In this document: positions 18,601 to 27,126 of the stretch, piece by piece
Layout of the letters: each line of letters opens with the position of its first letter
Position numbering within the stretch: the stretch's first letter is position 1
From: Planctomycetota bacterium
GTDB taxonomy: Bacteria > Planctomycetota > UBA1135 > JADKAF01
Assembly: GCA_016719295.1 (NCBI GenBank)
Contig: JADKAF010000001.1
Coordinates: forward strand, 6,324,001 to 6,388,000
Reading direction: 5' to 3'
Length of the DNA: 64,000 nucleotides
Program-made: the position numbers and the translations under genes
The notes under the pieces: generated by a model
Database searches by the model: none
What the model saw: the letters and a program-made list of their open reading frames with translations, nothing else
What the model was told of the DNA's origin: nothing

Positions 18601-18965
18601 GCCAGCCGGCGATTGAGGTGCCGATCGTGAACGCGGTAGACCGCGCCCATCCCGCCCTTGCCGACTTCGCCTTCCACGACGAAGCGCTCGGCGTCGAGCT
18701 TCGGCGCGCTCGCGAGCTTCGCGAGCAGCTCTTCGGTGGCGGTGGACTGCACGCGCTCTCTCTCGGACCGTGCGGCCGAGCTCGCTCGATCGCGCGAGGA
18801 GCTCAGCAGCAGCTCGAGCGCCTGCTCGCGCAGCGCGGCATCCGCGCCCGCTTCGCGTCGCACGAAGGTCTCGCGCTCCTCCTCGGGCAGCGCTTGCGCG
18901 CGATGGAAGAGCGCTCGGGAGCGGTCGAGCGCATCGGCCGAGGATGGGTCGGTGGGCGGCGTCAT
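15609..18965 (-). CDS. Ser/Thr protein kinase (Pkn type) with C-terminal FGE/SUMF1-like domain
   Basis: About 1118 residues. The kinase domain spans about 95-405: Gly loop GKGGMGAVYR (102-111), ATP-binding Lys124, catalytic HRDLKPSN (229-236), and DWG at 249-251 in place of DFG, common in planctomycete kinases. SYMSPE is in the activation segment. One TM helix follows at about 433-451, so the kinase is cytosolic and the rest external. A helical region (450-800) leads to a formylglycine-generating-enzyme-like domain (about 840-1110: GTVTLGSQDEDREAPYYDE, LPTEAQWEYACRAE, GNVAEWCRD). The catalytic Cys pair of true FGE is not evident, so this is probably a sensing or binding domain. Start ATG 18965; the frame stays open upstream without support. 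Confidence 0.88.
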   Translation of the reverse strand: MTPPTDPSSADALDRSRALFHRAQALPEEERETFVRREAGADAALREQALELLLSSSRDRASSAARSERERVQSTATEELLAKLASAPKLDAERFVVEGEVGKGGMGAVYRVHDRHLNRRLAMKLLLEQGAPRSAEEEALAHQMLGRFLEEAQVSSQLDHPGVVPVHELGLDQGGKVWFTMRLVKGRTASGVFADAFAGREGWTLTQALEVVLKVCDTMAYAHSKGVLHRDLKPSNVMVGKFGEVYVMDWGLAKVVGQPDRNDLRIRPEAAVEISRLDTARRRDAEAELGSSVVTMDGTTLGTPSYMSPEQALGQMLDARADVYSIGAMLYELVAGTAPYTTPGARKPAYRILDDVLALPPRPIEELRSGVPPELVAIIGKAMARAREQRYADTAALAADLRAFLGHQVVSAYRTGALIELRLWIKRNRPLAASLASAVLILLLGILGTTWLARENAELAEAETSAKEDAQRTAAQLAATVRNFHQLSADVLYRRALANEQELWPATQEKIAALERWLREDCGKLLAMEPEIRRAIEELRAQTLPFTEEEAAADRRSHPRAAELELVTKHLAALRTAQALREGRSLIVPELSPQQRALDAQDLDALAWSRVTPTLRDRTVWGEEALALAAARAAVAKTESAAERASYLDTLAWALLANGQDEDAREKSAEALAAAPEEEQQTYTAHARAIAAAIESSSAQLRDVEARHAELESLVRERRTWTFPATADGEAARFLHETLTALVLRLEALARQQKLEVERRLRWAREVGAISRAHPLARVTWAGVRAAIAKADDVVASARYAGRSIDLADDAMNGLVPIGMNPRTKLWEFYELRSAWDGEQPLGEIPIPVHREDGSIEMQGETGIVFVLLPGGTVTLGSQDEDREAPYYDERRRDDERLRQVSLVPFFLARHELTQAQWSRLCTWDAELRAPSGFKAGQMASGRKIERWNPVEQVDWTQCELVLGRHGLVLPTEAQWEYACRAETTTPWSVPFDELHTAANVADTDAERAAPQWGLFEAWADGQVVHAPVGSFAANAFGLHDLHGNVAEWCRDQRGSYGGERSGDGLRPEGADRSRNRVFRGGSFIGPAAYARSAYGSGYVPTFRNDDLGLRAARSLTR

Positions 18966-19296
18966 GGTGGTTCGCGATCGAGGCCAGGATGGGGGGCCGC
19001 TCGGGCCGGCAGCAAGCGAGCGCTGCGAGGTTCTCCATCGGCTCGATCGCCGTTCGGCCCGTGCGCGCAACGCCGACTTCGTGCGCGGTCCACTCTCCGC
19101 GGTGAGCTGGTGCCGGCGCGCCGCGGGAGGAGGGGGCTCCTCGCCGAGGTCGTCGGCTCGCTCCTGGCGCGAGGCGGCATCCCGCGCCGTGTCTTCGATC
19201 GTTGACTTTTTCGGAAAGTCATCGATCATGGACACCGGCGAAGTCGATGAACGCTGACATCGGTGAGATGTCGACGATCGACGACACGAGGTGGCC
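18966..19296. other. 331-bp divergent region between kinase gene and hipBA
   Basis: Contains the promoter regions of both divergent units and one strong palindrome at 19197-19227. Open frames across it on both strands have no start or domain support. No RNA gene is seen. Confidence 0.5.
19197..19227. promoter_or_regulatory. palindrome upstream of hipBA, possible operator
   Basis: GATCGTTGACTTT (19197-19209) and AAAGTCATCGATC (19215-19227) form a 13-bp inverted repeat with one mismatch around TTCGG. It lies about 70 bp before the hipB start and is AT-rich for this DNA. HipB-type antitoxins autorepress through inverted repeats, so an operator role is plausible. It does not match the E. coli HipB operator pattern. 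Confidence 0.4.
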
Positions 19297-19587
19297 ATGC
19301 GCATACGAACGGCGAAGGACCTGGGGCTGCTCGCGCGGGAGCAGCGGAAGCGGCGGGGCTGGGGCCAGGCCGAGCTCGCCGAGCGCGTGGGGGTGAGCCG
19401 CCAGTGGGTGGTCGCTTTCGAGGGCGGGAAACCAGGGGTGGAGCTCGGCCTCGTGCTGCGGACGCTGCACGAGCTCGGCCTCGAGCTCGAGATCGGCGGC
19501 GGCGAGCAGAGCGGTGGCGCGCCGGCGCTGGAGAGCGCCGTCGATCTGGATGCGCTGCTCGAGCGCGCGCGGAGGACGGAACCATGA
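19297..19587 (+). CDS. hipB: HipB-like antitoxin / XRE-family regulator
   Basis: A 96-residue DNA-binding protein with a helix-turn-helix at about residues 10-60 (LLAREQRKRRGWGQAELAER, then VSRQWVVAFEGGK). The central phrase LGLVLRTLHELGLELEI is characteristic of HipB antitoxins. It would neutralise the HipA kinase and repress the operon. ATG 19297 is preferred over GTG 19291 because GAGG at 19288-19291 is correctly spaced for it. The stop overlaps the HipA ATG (ATGA), a classic coupled antitoxin-toxin pair. Confidence 0.88.
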   Translation: MRIRTAKDLGLLAREQRKRRGWGQAELAERVGVSRQWVVAFEGGKPGVELGLVLRTLHELGLELEIGGGEQSGGAPALESAVDLDALLERARRTEP

Positions 19588-20888
19588 GCGAGCTGCTGAT
19601 CGCGGCCTACGAGCAGCGCGTGATGGGGCGCGTGCTGCGCACGCGCCAAGGGAAGCTCTCGTTCGTCTACGACGAAGCCTGGCGTGCGACGCGGGGCGCC
19701 TTCCCGCTCTCCCTCGCGCTGCCGCTCGCGGCGGCCGAACATCCGAGCGCGCCGATCGAGGCCTATCTCTGGGGGCTCCTGCCGGACAACGAAGCCGTGC
19801 TCGAGCGTTGGGCGCGGCGCTTCCAGGTCTCGGCGCGGAACGTCTTCGGGCTGCTCGCCGAGGTGGGCGAGGAGTGCGCGGGTGCCGTGCAATTCGTGCG
19901 CGAAGAGCGCTGGGAGATGCTGCGCGAGGAGAGCGCGCCGCGCATCGATTGGCTCGAAGAGAAGGATCTCGAGCAGCGCTTGCGAGCGCTCCGCGAGGAT
20001 CACGCCGCCTCGCGGCGCCTCGGAGACGCGGGCCAGTTCAGCCTGGCGGGTGCGCAGCCGAAGACCGCGCTCTTCCACGATGGCGCGCGCTGGGGGATTC
20101 CCGCGGGTCGCACGCCCACGACGCACATCCTGAAGCCGCCGACGGGGGAGTTCGACGGGCACGCGGAGAACGAGCACTTCTGCCTCGCGCTTGCGCGCTC
20201 TCTTGGCCTGCCCGCTGCGCACTCGCGCGTGGTGCGCTTCGGTGGCGAAGTCGCGATCGCGGTCGAGCGCTACGATCGCGCGCGCTTGCCCGATGGGCGC
20301 GTCGTGCGCCTGCACCAAGAGGATCTCTGTCAGGCGCTCGGTGTTCCGCCGCTGCGGAAGTACGAGAGCGAAGGTGGGCCCGGGATCCGCGCGATCCATG
20401 CGCTGCTGCGCGAGAGCTCGAGCAAGCCCGAGGAGGACGCACGCACCTTCGTCGATGCGCTGCTCTTCCAGTGGCTGATCGCCGGCACCGATGCGCACGC
20501 GAAGAACTACGCGTTGCTCCACGCGCCCGGACCGCGCGTGCGCTTGGCGCCGCTCTACGATCTCGCCAGTGCCCTGCCCTATCCGCAGCAGATCGACGCC
20601 TATCGCGCGAGCTTGGCGATGAAGGTCGGCGGCAAGGCGGCGCTGCGAGAGATCGGGCCCAAGCAGTGGACGAGCTGCGCCACGGAGCTCGGCTTGGCCC
20701 CGCGCGAGCTGCTCGCGCGCGGGGCCGAGCAGGCCGAGCGCCTGGTCGCGCGCGCGTTCGAGATTCGCGACGCTCTGGTGCGCGAAGGGCTCGAGCATCC
20801 GCTCGTGCCGCGCCTTGCCGAGGCGCTGGTCGCGCGCGCGGAAGATCGTGCCGCGGTCCTGCGCGCCGCGCTGCAAGTCGGTGCCTGA
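19584..20888 (+). CDS. hipA: HipA-like Ser/Thr kinase toxin
   Basis: About 434 residues, matching E. coli HipA in length. HipA phosphorylates glutamyl-tRNA synthetase, causing growth arrest and persistence. It has the N-terminal HipA domain (MGRVLRTRQGKLSFVYDE) and the C-terminal kinase domain, with catalytic Asp303 in TDAHAKN and metal-binding Asp326 in YDLAS. These correspond to D309 and D332 of E. coli HipA. The GQFSLAGAQPK block is also typical. The start overlaps the hipB stop. Both active-site Asp residues are present, so it should be catalytically competent. The actual target in this organism is unknown. Confidence 0.92.
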   Translation: MSELLIAAYEQRVMGRVLRTRQGKLSFVYDEAWRATRGAFPLSLALPLAAAEHPSAPIEAYLWGLLPDNEAVLERWARRFQVSARNVFGLLAEVGEECAGAVQFVREERWEMLREESAPRIDWLEEKDLEQRLRALREDHAASRRLGDAGQFSLAGAQPKTALFHDGARWGIPAGRTPTTHILKPPTGEFDGHAENEHFCLALARSLGLPAAHSRVVRFGGEVAIAVERYDRARLPDGRVVRLHQEDLCQALGVPPLRKYESEGGPGIRAIHALLRESSSKPEEDARTFVDALLFQWLIAGTDAHAKNYALLHAPGPRVRLAPLYDLASALPYPQQIDAYRASLAMKVGGKAALREIGPKQWTSCATELGLAPRELLARGAEQAERLVARAFEIRDALVREGLEHPLVPRLAEALVARAEDRAAVLRAALQVGA

Positions 20889-20902
20889 GTCGCTTCGCGC
20901 TT

Positions 20903-20918
20903 CGCCGCACACGCGGCG
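20903..20918. terminator. small hairpin between convergent hipA and Kelch genes
   Basis: CGCCGC (20903-20908) pairs perfectly with GCGGCG (20913-20918) around ACAC. It sits in the 54-bp convergent gap. No T-run, so its terminator role is uncertain. Confidence 0.3.
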
Positions 20919-20942
20919 TGGTGCGCGTCGAGGAGGGCGCGC

Positions 20943-23195
20943 TCAGCGCGCGCCGATCGTCGCCGCGCGCGCCGAGGAGAGCACGATGCCGAGCGGGTTG
21001 CTGCTCGGCGCGAGCAGGAGCGCCTGCTGATAGAGCGTACGTCCGAGCAGCTCCGGCGCCACGGGCACGTTGGTGACGAGGCGCGCACTGCCGGCGGCGA
21101 ACGGCATCGGCGCGTTCGCCTCGATGCTCACGTGCAGCAGGCAGCCCGCGGCGCCAAGCGCGCCGAGGTCGAGCGGCAGCGGCAGGCCGCTCCATCGCGC
21201 GTTCGAAAGACCGTAGAGCATCAGCGCGGCGAGCGCGCTGCTCGGCAGTGGCGCTGCTGCGACCGTGAAGCTCTCGCCGATCCAGGGGCGTGCGGCGCCT
21301 TCGCTCGCGAGCTGCACCGGCGGCGTGCCGCAGCCCGCGCCGATCTCGAGGAAGCCCGCTTCGGCGCCGGTGCGCAGCTCCCAGGTGTCCGAGTAGATGC
21401 GGCCCCCCGACGATAGCTGCCCGCCGAACATCACGACGCAGCGACGCGCTTCGTCGAACGCCATCGCGGCCTCGATGCGCGGCGTCGGTAGCTGCGCCGG
21501 CGTGCGCTGCCGCCAATCGATGCCGTCCCATTCCCAGTGCTCGTCGCTGCTCGTGCCGAGGCCGAAGGCGACGACGCGTTCTCGCGCGTCGTCGTAGGTC
21601 AGCGCCGGCACTTGCACGACCGCCGGCTGATGAGCGGGTGTCAACGCGATCCAGCTCGATCCGTCCCATTCCCACACATCGCGGAGCTGTGCGTTGCCGC
21701 CGAAGAGCACGACGCGCTCGCGGCGCTTGTCGTAGGTCATCGCCGGCTTGATGCGCGGCGCGGGACGCGTCGACGGTGTGAGCTGCGTCCAGTCGACGCC
21801 GTCCCACTGCCAGGTCTGATCGCTGAGGCCGAGGCCGGCGACCATGCCGCCGAAGAGCAGCACGACGCCGCGTGCTTCATCGAAGGCCATGCCCGCGCCG
21901 AGCAGCGCCCCCGGCGTGTGCGCGGGGAAGCTCTGGCGCCATGCGGTGCCATCGAAGATCCAAGTCTCGGCGACCGACGAGAGCCGCGCGAAGTCGAGCC
22001 CGCCGTAGCGAATCGTCTCGCCGCGCACGCGATCGTACGCATAGGCGCTCTCGAGGAAGCCCGGCGCACCGCTCGCGATGTCGGTCCAGCCGCGGCCGTT
22101 CCAACGACTCGCGGTCGTGCCCGCCCGCGGCGAGAAGAGCAGCGGCGCCTGCAGGTTCGCATCGTAGACCATGCGAAAGCCCGCGCTGCCGGGCGGCCCG
22201 CCGCCGACGCGCAGCCAATCGCTGCGATCCCATTCCCAGGTCGCATCCAAGAGCAGCAGCACATTCGTGCCGCCGAAGCTGACCAAGCGATCACGCGCGA
22301 TGTCGAACGCGAGGCCGAAGCCCAGCGCCATGGTGGGCGTGTTCCTCGTCGCGATCTGCGTCCAGCCCTGCCCGTCGTAGCGCAGCAAGCTCGAGGTCGT
22401 TCCGCTGAAGGAGCCGAGGAGCAGCACGCCTCCCTGCAGCGCGTCGTAGGCCATCGCCGGCGCGCGGAGGCCTCCGGGCAAGAGCGCGCCGCCGACCCAC
22501 GAGTTGGACATCGGATCCCATTCGAAGCAATCGTCGAGCGGCACGACGCCGCCGGCGCCGAGGCCGAATCCCGCGGCCAGCACCAGCACTTGGCGTTGCA
22601 GGTCGTAGGCCAGCGCCGCGCCGAGGCGCGCGCTGGGGGCACCGCCGGGGGTCACGCGCGTCCAGAGCGCGCCGTCCCACTCCCAGTGATCGCCGAGCAA
22701 GTTCTGCGAGGCGCCGTCGCGCGAGCCGCCGAAGATCACGACCCGATCGCGCCCTTGGTCATAGGCGAGCGCGGGTTGGGTGCGCGCCTCGGGGCCGCTC
22801 GTCGCGAGCAGCGCCCAGTCGACCCCGTTCCAGGCCCAGGTGTCGCGCAGCGCGCCGCTGGCGCCATAGCCGCCGAACATCACGCAGAGGTTCCGCCGCG
22901 AGTCGAACGCCATCGCGGCGCCCTGTCGACCGGGGGGCACGGTGAGCGGCGCGCGCTGGATCCATCGCAGGCCGTCGTACTCCCAGGTGTCGGCGAGCGA
23001 TGCGCCGGAGAGCGGGGCGCCGCCGAACAACACCGTTACGCCGCGCGCGGCATCATAGGTCATCGCGTAGTTGCTGCGGGCGCTGAGGTCGTCGCCTCGC
23101 TGGACCCACTGGAGCTGCGCGGCGCCGGGAGCCGCGAGCGCGGCGCAGAGCAGGAGGACGGCGCGGGAGGTGACGCGGAGAGGGTCTCGGCGCAT
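20943..23195 (-). CDS. secreted Kelch-repeat beta-propeller protein
   Basis: 750 residues with a signal peptide (VTSRAVLLLCAALAAPGAAQ). About ten Kelch-type repeats of some 60 residues follow. Each shows a pattern like DxxRxxxVxFGG...DTWEYDG..W (for example AAMAFDSRRNLCVMFGGYG; DTWAWNGVDW; VWEWDGSSWIALTP). From about residue 615, after a Cys-containing linker (GAGCGTPPVQL), comes the C-terminal beta module shared with other exported proteins here. Probably extracellular and binding-related; propellers of this kind are common in planctomycetes. No enzyme motif. Confidence 0.8.
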   Translation of the reverse strand: MRRDPLRVTSRAVLLLCAALAAPGAAQLQWVQRGDDLSARSNYAMTYDAARGVTVLFGGAPLSGASLADTWEYDGLRWIQRAPLTVPPGRQGAAMAFDSRRNLCVMFGGYGASGALRDTWAWNGVDWALLATSGPEARTQPALAYDQGRDRVVIFGGSRDGASQNLLGDHWEWDGALWTRVTPGGAPSARLGAALAYDLQRQVLVLAAGFGLGAGGVVPLDDCFEWDPMSNSWVGGALLPGGLRAPAMAYDALQGGVLLLGSFSGTTSSLLRYDGQGWTQIATRNTPTMALGFGLAFDIARDRLVSFGGTNVLLLLDATWEWDRSDWLRVGGGPPGSAGFRMVYDANLQAPLLFSPRAGTTASRWNGRGWTDIASGAPGFLESAYAYDRVRGETIRYGGLDFARLSSVAETWIFDGTAWRQSFPAHTPGALLGAGMAFDEARGVVLLFGGMVAGLGLSDQTWQWDGVDWTQLTPSTRPAPRIKPAMTYDKRRERVVLFGGNAQLRDVWEWDGSSWIALTPAHQPAVVQVPALTYDDARERVVAFGLGTSSDEHWEWDGIDWRQRTPAQLPTPRIEAAMAFDEARRCVVMFGGQLSSGGRIYSDTWELRTGAEAGFLEIGAGCGTPPVQLASEGAARPWIGESFTVAAAPLPSSALAALMLYGLSNARWSGLPLPLDLGALGAAGCLLHVSIEANAPMPFAAGSARLVTNVPVAPELLGRTLYQQALLLAPSSNPLGIVLSSARAATIGAR

Positions 23196-23356
23196 GACGG
23201 GGCCACGGTCAGGAGAGGAAACGCACGCTAGGGCCGACCGCTCGGGTCGACAAGGGGCACCTGCTCGTCGGACGAAAGGTCGGGAGAGTTCCGCGGCGCT
23301 CGCGCGTAAGATCGCCCAACACCGCGCCTCGGTCCGAGGCGCCGACCCCTGGGCTC

Positions 23357-25609
23357 ATGCGCACGACGATCCCGCAGCGCTTCCTCGCGCTCGCCTGCTG
23401 CCTCCTCGCATTCCCCGCTTCGCTGCACGCGCAGCAGGAGGACATCCCGGTCGAGCCCGGCGATTCGCTGCGCACGCTGGGCGAGCGCATCGAGAAGCGC
23501 TTTGGCAAGGACGGGCTCGCGCGCTTTCAGGCGGGGCTCGTGGCCGGTCTCGACGCGCGGAACGGGGGCGCGCGACCGCGGCTCCTGCGGCGCGAGCTCG
23601 AGCTCGGCGCGCCGGTGCCGAAGTTCGCCGACGGGGTCGAGGGCGCGGTGATCGAGATCCCCGTGACGGCGACGCTCGAGATCGAGTCCGTCGACGGGCT
23701 CCTGCGGCACCTCTGCTTCGCGCTGCACCAGGACTATCGTCTGGAGAGCGCGAGCAGCGGCGGCGTGGCGCTCGGCACCGAGCGCCTGGGCGCCGTCGCG
23801 TGTGCGACGCTGGCTCAGCCGCTCGGACATGGCGCGCGCGGACAAGTCGTGCTGCGCTATGCGGCGCGCTTCGATCGCACGCGCGATCCGCAGAAGATCG
23901 AGGACCGCGGCTTCTACGGGCGCGGAGAGCTCTTCTGGGGACGCGCGAGCGTTGCGTGGTATCCCTCGCTGCGCGGGCAGTCGGCGCCCGGCAAGCTGAA
24001 GCTCCGCATCGGGCGCGGGTTCCGCGTGATCGGACCAGGGACGTTGCTCGAGGATCGGCCGCTGCCCGATGCGGGCGATGTGGAGCTGCGCTTCGATACG
24101 CCGACCGATCCGTGGTTCGTCGCGGGCGAGCTCGCGAAGCTGCGCTTCGTCGAGGACGAGCGCATCTACGAATGGGTCGGGCCGCTGGATCGCGAGGACT
24201 TCGGACGCGCGCTGCTCGCGCGCGCGGCGGATGTGCTGCGCTGGTGCGAAGCGCGCGGCTTGCCGGTGCCGGCGAAGGGCGCGGTCGCGCTGCAGGCGTG
24301 TACGCTGCCCGCGCCGTGGAGCCGCACAGAGTGCTGGGAAGCGCTCTTCACCGAGCCCGGCTTTACGCTCGAGCCCGAGCTCATCGCCGCGCTCGTCGGC
24401 CGCGGCTGGTGGTGGGGGATCGGCTTCGTGCGCACCTCGCTCGACGAGGGGCTCTGGACCTACCTCGGGCGGCGCTACGCGATCGAGCGCGGCTACCGCG
24501 ACGACCGCGGCGACTGGTGGGCGAACGGCGATACGGGGCGCTTCGCGCGTCTGGCGCTGCAGCAAGGCGAAGGGCTGGGCTCGCTGCGGAAGCTGATGAT
24601 GGGCAAGAGCCCGCTGCCCGAGCTCGCGATGCGCGCGCAGATGCTCGCGGGCAAGGGCGCGCTCTACTTCCGCGCGCTCGAGCACGCGCTCGGGAAGGAG
24701 CGCTTCGATCAGCTCCTGCGCCACGTGCGCTTGTTCAGCGCGGGGCAGAGCATCGAGGCGGATGTGTGGGCGACGCTCGCGCAGCAGCGGCTCGGCGTCG
24801 ACGTCGCGGCCCTGGCCTCGGCGTGGATCGACGCCGAGGAGCTCGCGAGCTACGAGATCGCCGCGGCGGAGGCGATCGAGCAGGAAGGTGGACCAGCGCT
24901 GCGCCTGCGCTTGCGCGCGGGCCATCATCCGCTCGGGCTCGCGGTGCCGATCGAGATCGTCACCGCGGCGGGCCGCGAGCAGCAGCTCGTGCGCCCCGAG
25001 CGCGAGGAGCAGGAGTTCGTCCTGCGCACGAACGGCGCGGCGCAGTCGATCGAGATCGATCCCGAGCTCGTGCTGCCGCGCTCTCCGCGTACGCTGCTCT
25101 TCGAGCCCAACCTGGAGAGCCTGGTCGGAGCGGTCGCGCGCGCGAAGCGCATCACCGTCGTTCCGCCCGAGGGCGACGGCGAGCTCGAGCGCGCGCAGGC
25201 CCTGGTCGAGCGCTTGAAATCGACCGGAACGCTCGCCCGCGAGGCCAGCGTGCTCTCCGCTGCGGCGGCGCTCGAGCGCGGCTTGCCGAGCGAGGGCTTG
25301 ATCGCGCTGCTCGGCGACGCGAAGTCGAACCGCGCGATCGCGCTGCTGAAGTCCGCGCTGCCGCTCGAGCTCGAAGAGCGCGCCGTGAAGCGCCGCGACG
25401 GCTTGCGCATTCCTTGCCCCGCCGGCGCCGCCGCGCGCATCTGGTGGTTCGATCCCGCCGCAGACACCAAGGTCTCGCTCTGGTGGACTCGCCCCAAGCA
25501 AGAGCTACCGGGCCTCGAAGACGACCAATACGTCATCTACGACGGCCCCTACCCCCTCACGCGCGGCTGGCTCCCCGCCCGCAACCGCCTCCAGCGCTCC
25601 CTCCGCTGA
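23357..25609 (+). CDS. exported M1-peptidase-like protein without visible zinc motif
   Basis: 750 residues, signal peptide at once after ATG 23357 (LALACCLLAFPASLHA). The middle resembles gluzincin (M1 aminopeptidase) fold proteins: an all-beta N-terminal part, then a helical region with SLDEGLWTYLGRRYA, which aligns with the conserved NEGFA..Y segment. The expected HEXXH zinc-binding motif before it is absent; the corresponding stretch reads VGRGWWWGIGFVRT. It is therefore probably not an active metallopeptidase, or it has been repurposed. The M1 relationship is a pattern judgement and not certain. The 3' end abuts structured repeat A. Confidence 0.55.
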   Translation: MRTTIPQRFLALACCLLAFPASLHAQQEDIPVEPGDSLRTLGERIEKRFGKDGLARFQAGLVAGLDARNGGARPRLLRRELELGAPVPKFADGVEGAVIEIPVTATLEIESVDGLLRHLCFALHQDYRLESASSGGVALGTERLGAVACATLAQPLGHGARGQVVLRYAARFDRTRDPQKIEDRGFYGRGELFWGRASVAWYPSLRGQSAPGKLKLRIGRGFRVIGPGTLLEDRPLPDAGDVELRFDTPTDPWFVAGELAKLRFVEDERIYEWVGPLDREDFGRALLARAADVLRWCEARGLPVPAKGAVALQACTLPAPWSRTECWEALFTEPGFTLEPELIAALVGRGWWWGIGFVRTSLDEGLWTYLGRRYAIERGYRDDRGDWWANGDTGRFARLALQQGEGLGSLRKLMMGKSPLPELAMRAQMLAGKGALYFRALEHALGKERFDQLLRHVRLFSAGQSIEADVWATLAQQRLGVDVAALASAWIDAEELASYEIAAAEAIEQEGGPALRLRLRAGHHPLGLAVPIEIVTAAGREQQLVRPEREEQEFVLRTNGAAQSIEIDPELVLPRSPRTLLFEPNLESLVGAVARAKRITVVPPEGDGELERAQALVERLKSTGTLAREASVLSAAAALERGLPSEGLIALLGDAKSNRAIALLKSALPLELEERAVKRRDGLRIPCPAGAAARIWWFDPAADTKVSLWWTRPKQELPGLEDDQYVIYDGPYPLTRGWLPARNRLQRSLR

Positions 25610-25720
25610 AACCGAACGTACGGTGCCAGAGCACGGTCTCAACGGCGTCAGCCGTTGAACCAGCAAGTCTCTCTCCGGTTGCTAACCGGAGGAATTTGCT
25701 CTGGCACCGTACGTTCGGTT
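25610..25720. repeat. structured repeat A: 24-bp inverted repeat enclosing two hairpins
   Basis: Outer arms 25610-25633 and 25697-25720 are perfectly complementary over 24 bp. Inside lie a hairpin at 25639-25658 (stem TCAACGGC, loop GTCA) and one at 25673-25691 (stem CTCCGGTT, loop GCT). Folded, it is a three-way cross of about 111 nt. It lies between convergent genes, and its right part encodes the last 12 residues of the decarboxylase. The GTCA hairpin plus the following CCAGCAAG is shared with element B at 37797. Confidence 0.75.
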
Positions 25721-27115
25721 GCGGAGGAGCTGCCAGAGGTCGGAGACGTGGCGGTGCTCGGTGAGGAGGGCGCCGATGCTGACGCGGACCATCCAACGGC
25801 CGTCGAGCTGGGCCGGCGTGAGATAGGCCTGGCCCGAGGCGTTGATGCGCTCGCACCAGCTGAGGGTGTGGCGATCGAGGGCTTCGCCTTCGAGGCCCGG
25901 TGGTTCGTGCCGCAAGCAGAGGGTCTGTAGGGGAACTGGGGCGAGGAGGCGCCACGGCGGCGTCGCGCGCACTTGCTCGGCGAGCCAGCGCGCGTTCGCG
26001 AGATCGCGGCGCAGGCGCTCCTGCAGGCCGAGGACACCCTGCTCGCGGATCAGCCACCAGAGCTTCAGCGCGCGGAAGCGGCGGCCGAGCGGGATGCCCC
26101 AGTCGCGGTAGTTCCGCACCTTGTCGTCGGCGGCGCTCTGCAGATAGCTCGGGCTCGTTCCGAGGACGCGCACCAAGTGCTGCGGATCGCGCACGTAGTA
26201 GGTCGAGCAGTCGAACGCGACGCCGAGCCACTTGTGCGGGTTCACGACCAAGGAATCGGCGCGCTCGATGCCGTGCCAGAGGGAACGACACTCGGGCAGG
26301 ATCATCGCCGAGCCCGCGAGCGCGGCATCGACGTGCAGCCAGAGGCCGTGCGACTCGATCACCTCGGCGATCGCGTCCAGCGGATCGCAGGCCGTGGTCG
26401 CCGTGGTCCCCGTCGTCGCGACGACCGCGCAAGGGCGGCGGCCCGCGGAGAGGTCTTCGCGGATCGCCTCCGCGAGCGCATCGGGGCGGAGAGCGTAGCT
26501 CGCATCGCAGTCGATCCTGCGCAGATGCTCGCGACCGAAGCCGGCGAGCAGCGCGGCTTTCTCCACCGAGCTGTGCGCATGCGCTGAGCAATACACGATC
26601 AACGGAGCCGCGTGCTCTTGGAGCCCGCCGCGCGCGAGGGCGAAAGAGCTCGCGCGCTCGCGCGCGCAGAGCAGCGCGACCAGCGTGCTCGTCGACGCCG
26701 TGTCCTGGATCACGCCGCTCCAGCGCTCCGAGAGCCCGAGCATCTGCCGCAGCCAATCGCACGCGACCTCTTCCAGCTCCGACAGCGCGGGTGAAGAGGC
26801 CCAGGACAGCCCGAGCACGCCGAGCCCCGTCGAGAGGAAGTCGCCGAGCACGCTCGCGAGCTCGCCGTTCGACGGGAAGTAGCCGAAGAAGCGCGGGTGC
26901 TGCCAGTGCGTGAGCCCCGGCACCACCGTCGCCTCGAGGTCGGCGAATACCGCGTCCAAGGACTCGGGCTCCTGCGGCGGCTCCGCCGGCAAGCGCTGCT
27001 TCACCCAGCCCGGAGGAACCTCCGCGCGCACGGGTAGCACCTCCGTGCTCGCGCGGTAGTCGGCGATCCAATCGACCAGGCGGTGCGCCGCGGCGCGGAA
27101 CTCTTCGCTGTTCAT
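25682..27115 (-). CDS. PLP-dependent group II (aromatic-type) amino-acid decarboxylase
   Basis: 477 residues, the length of aromatic-L-amino-acid decarboxylases. Cytosolic; removes CO2 from an amino acid such as Trp, Tyr, Phe or DOPA. Visible family marks are WQHPRFFGYFPSNGELASVL near residue 70, the cofactor-binding HVDAALAGSA, and the PLP-lysine motif NPHKW. Substrate cannot be fixed from sequence. The last 12 residues (NRTYGARANSSG) are encoded by the inverted repeat element A, so the C-terminus seems to have been extended by insertion of that repeat. Divergent from the radical SAM gene with a 47-bp gap. Confidence 0.9.
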   Translation of the reverse strand: MNSEEFRAAAHRLVDWIADYRASTEVLPVRAEVPPGWVKQRLPAEPPQEPESLDAVFADLEATVVPGLTHWQHPRFFGYFPSNGELASVLGDFLSTGLGVLGLSWASSPALSELEEVACDWLRQMLGLSERWSGVIQDTASTSTLVALLCARERASSFALARGGLQEHAAPLIVYCSAHAHSSVEKAALLAGFGREHLRRIDCDASYALRPDALAEAIREDLSAGRRPCAVVATTGTTATTACDPLDAIAEVIESHGLWLHVDAALAGSAMILPECRSLWHGIERADSLVVNPHKWLGVAFDCSTYYVRDPQHLVRVLGTSPSYLQSAADDKVRNYRDWGIPLGRRFRALKLWWLIREQGVLGLQERLRRDLANARWLAEQVRATPPWRLLAPVPLQTLCLRHEPPGLEGEALDRHTLSWCERINASGQAYLTPAQLDGRWMVRVSIGALLTEHRHVSDLWQLLRNRTYGARANSSG

Positions 27116-27126
27116 GGCGCGCGCAC

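Noticed and set aside
15609..18965. Active formylglycine-generating enzyme at the kinase C-terminus
   Set aside because: The catalytic cysteine pair is not evident and no sulfatase is near, so only an FGE-like domain is claimed.
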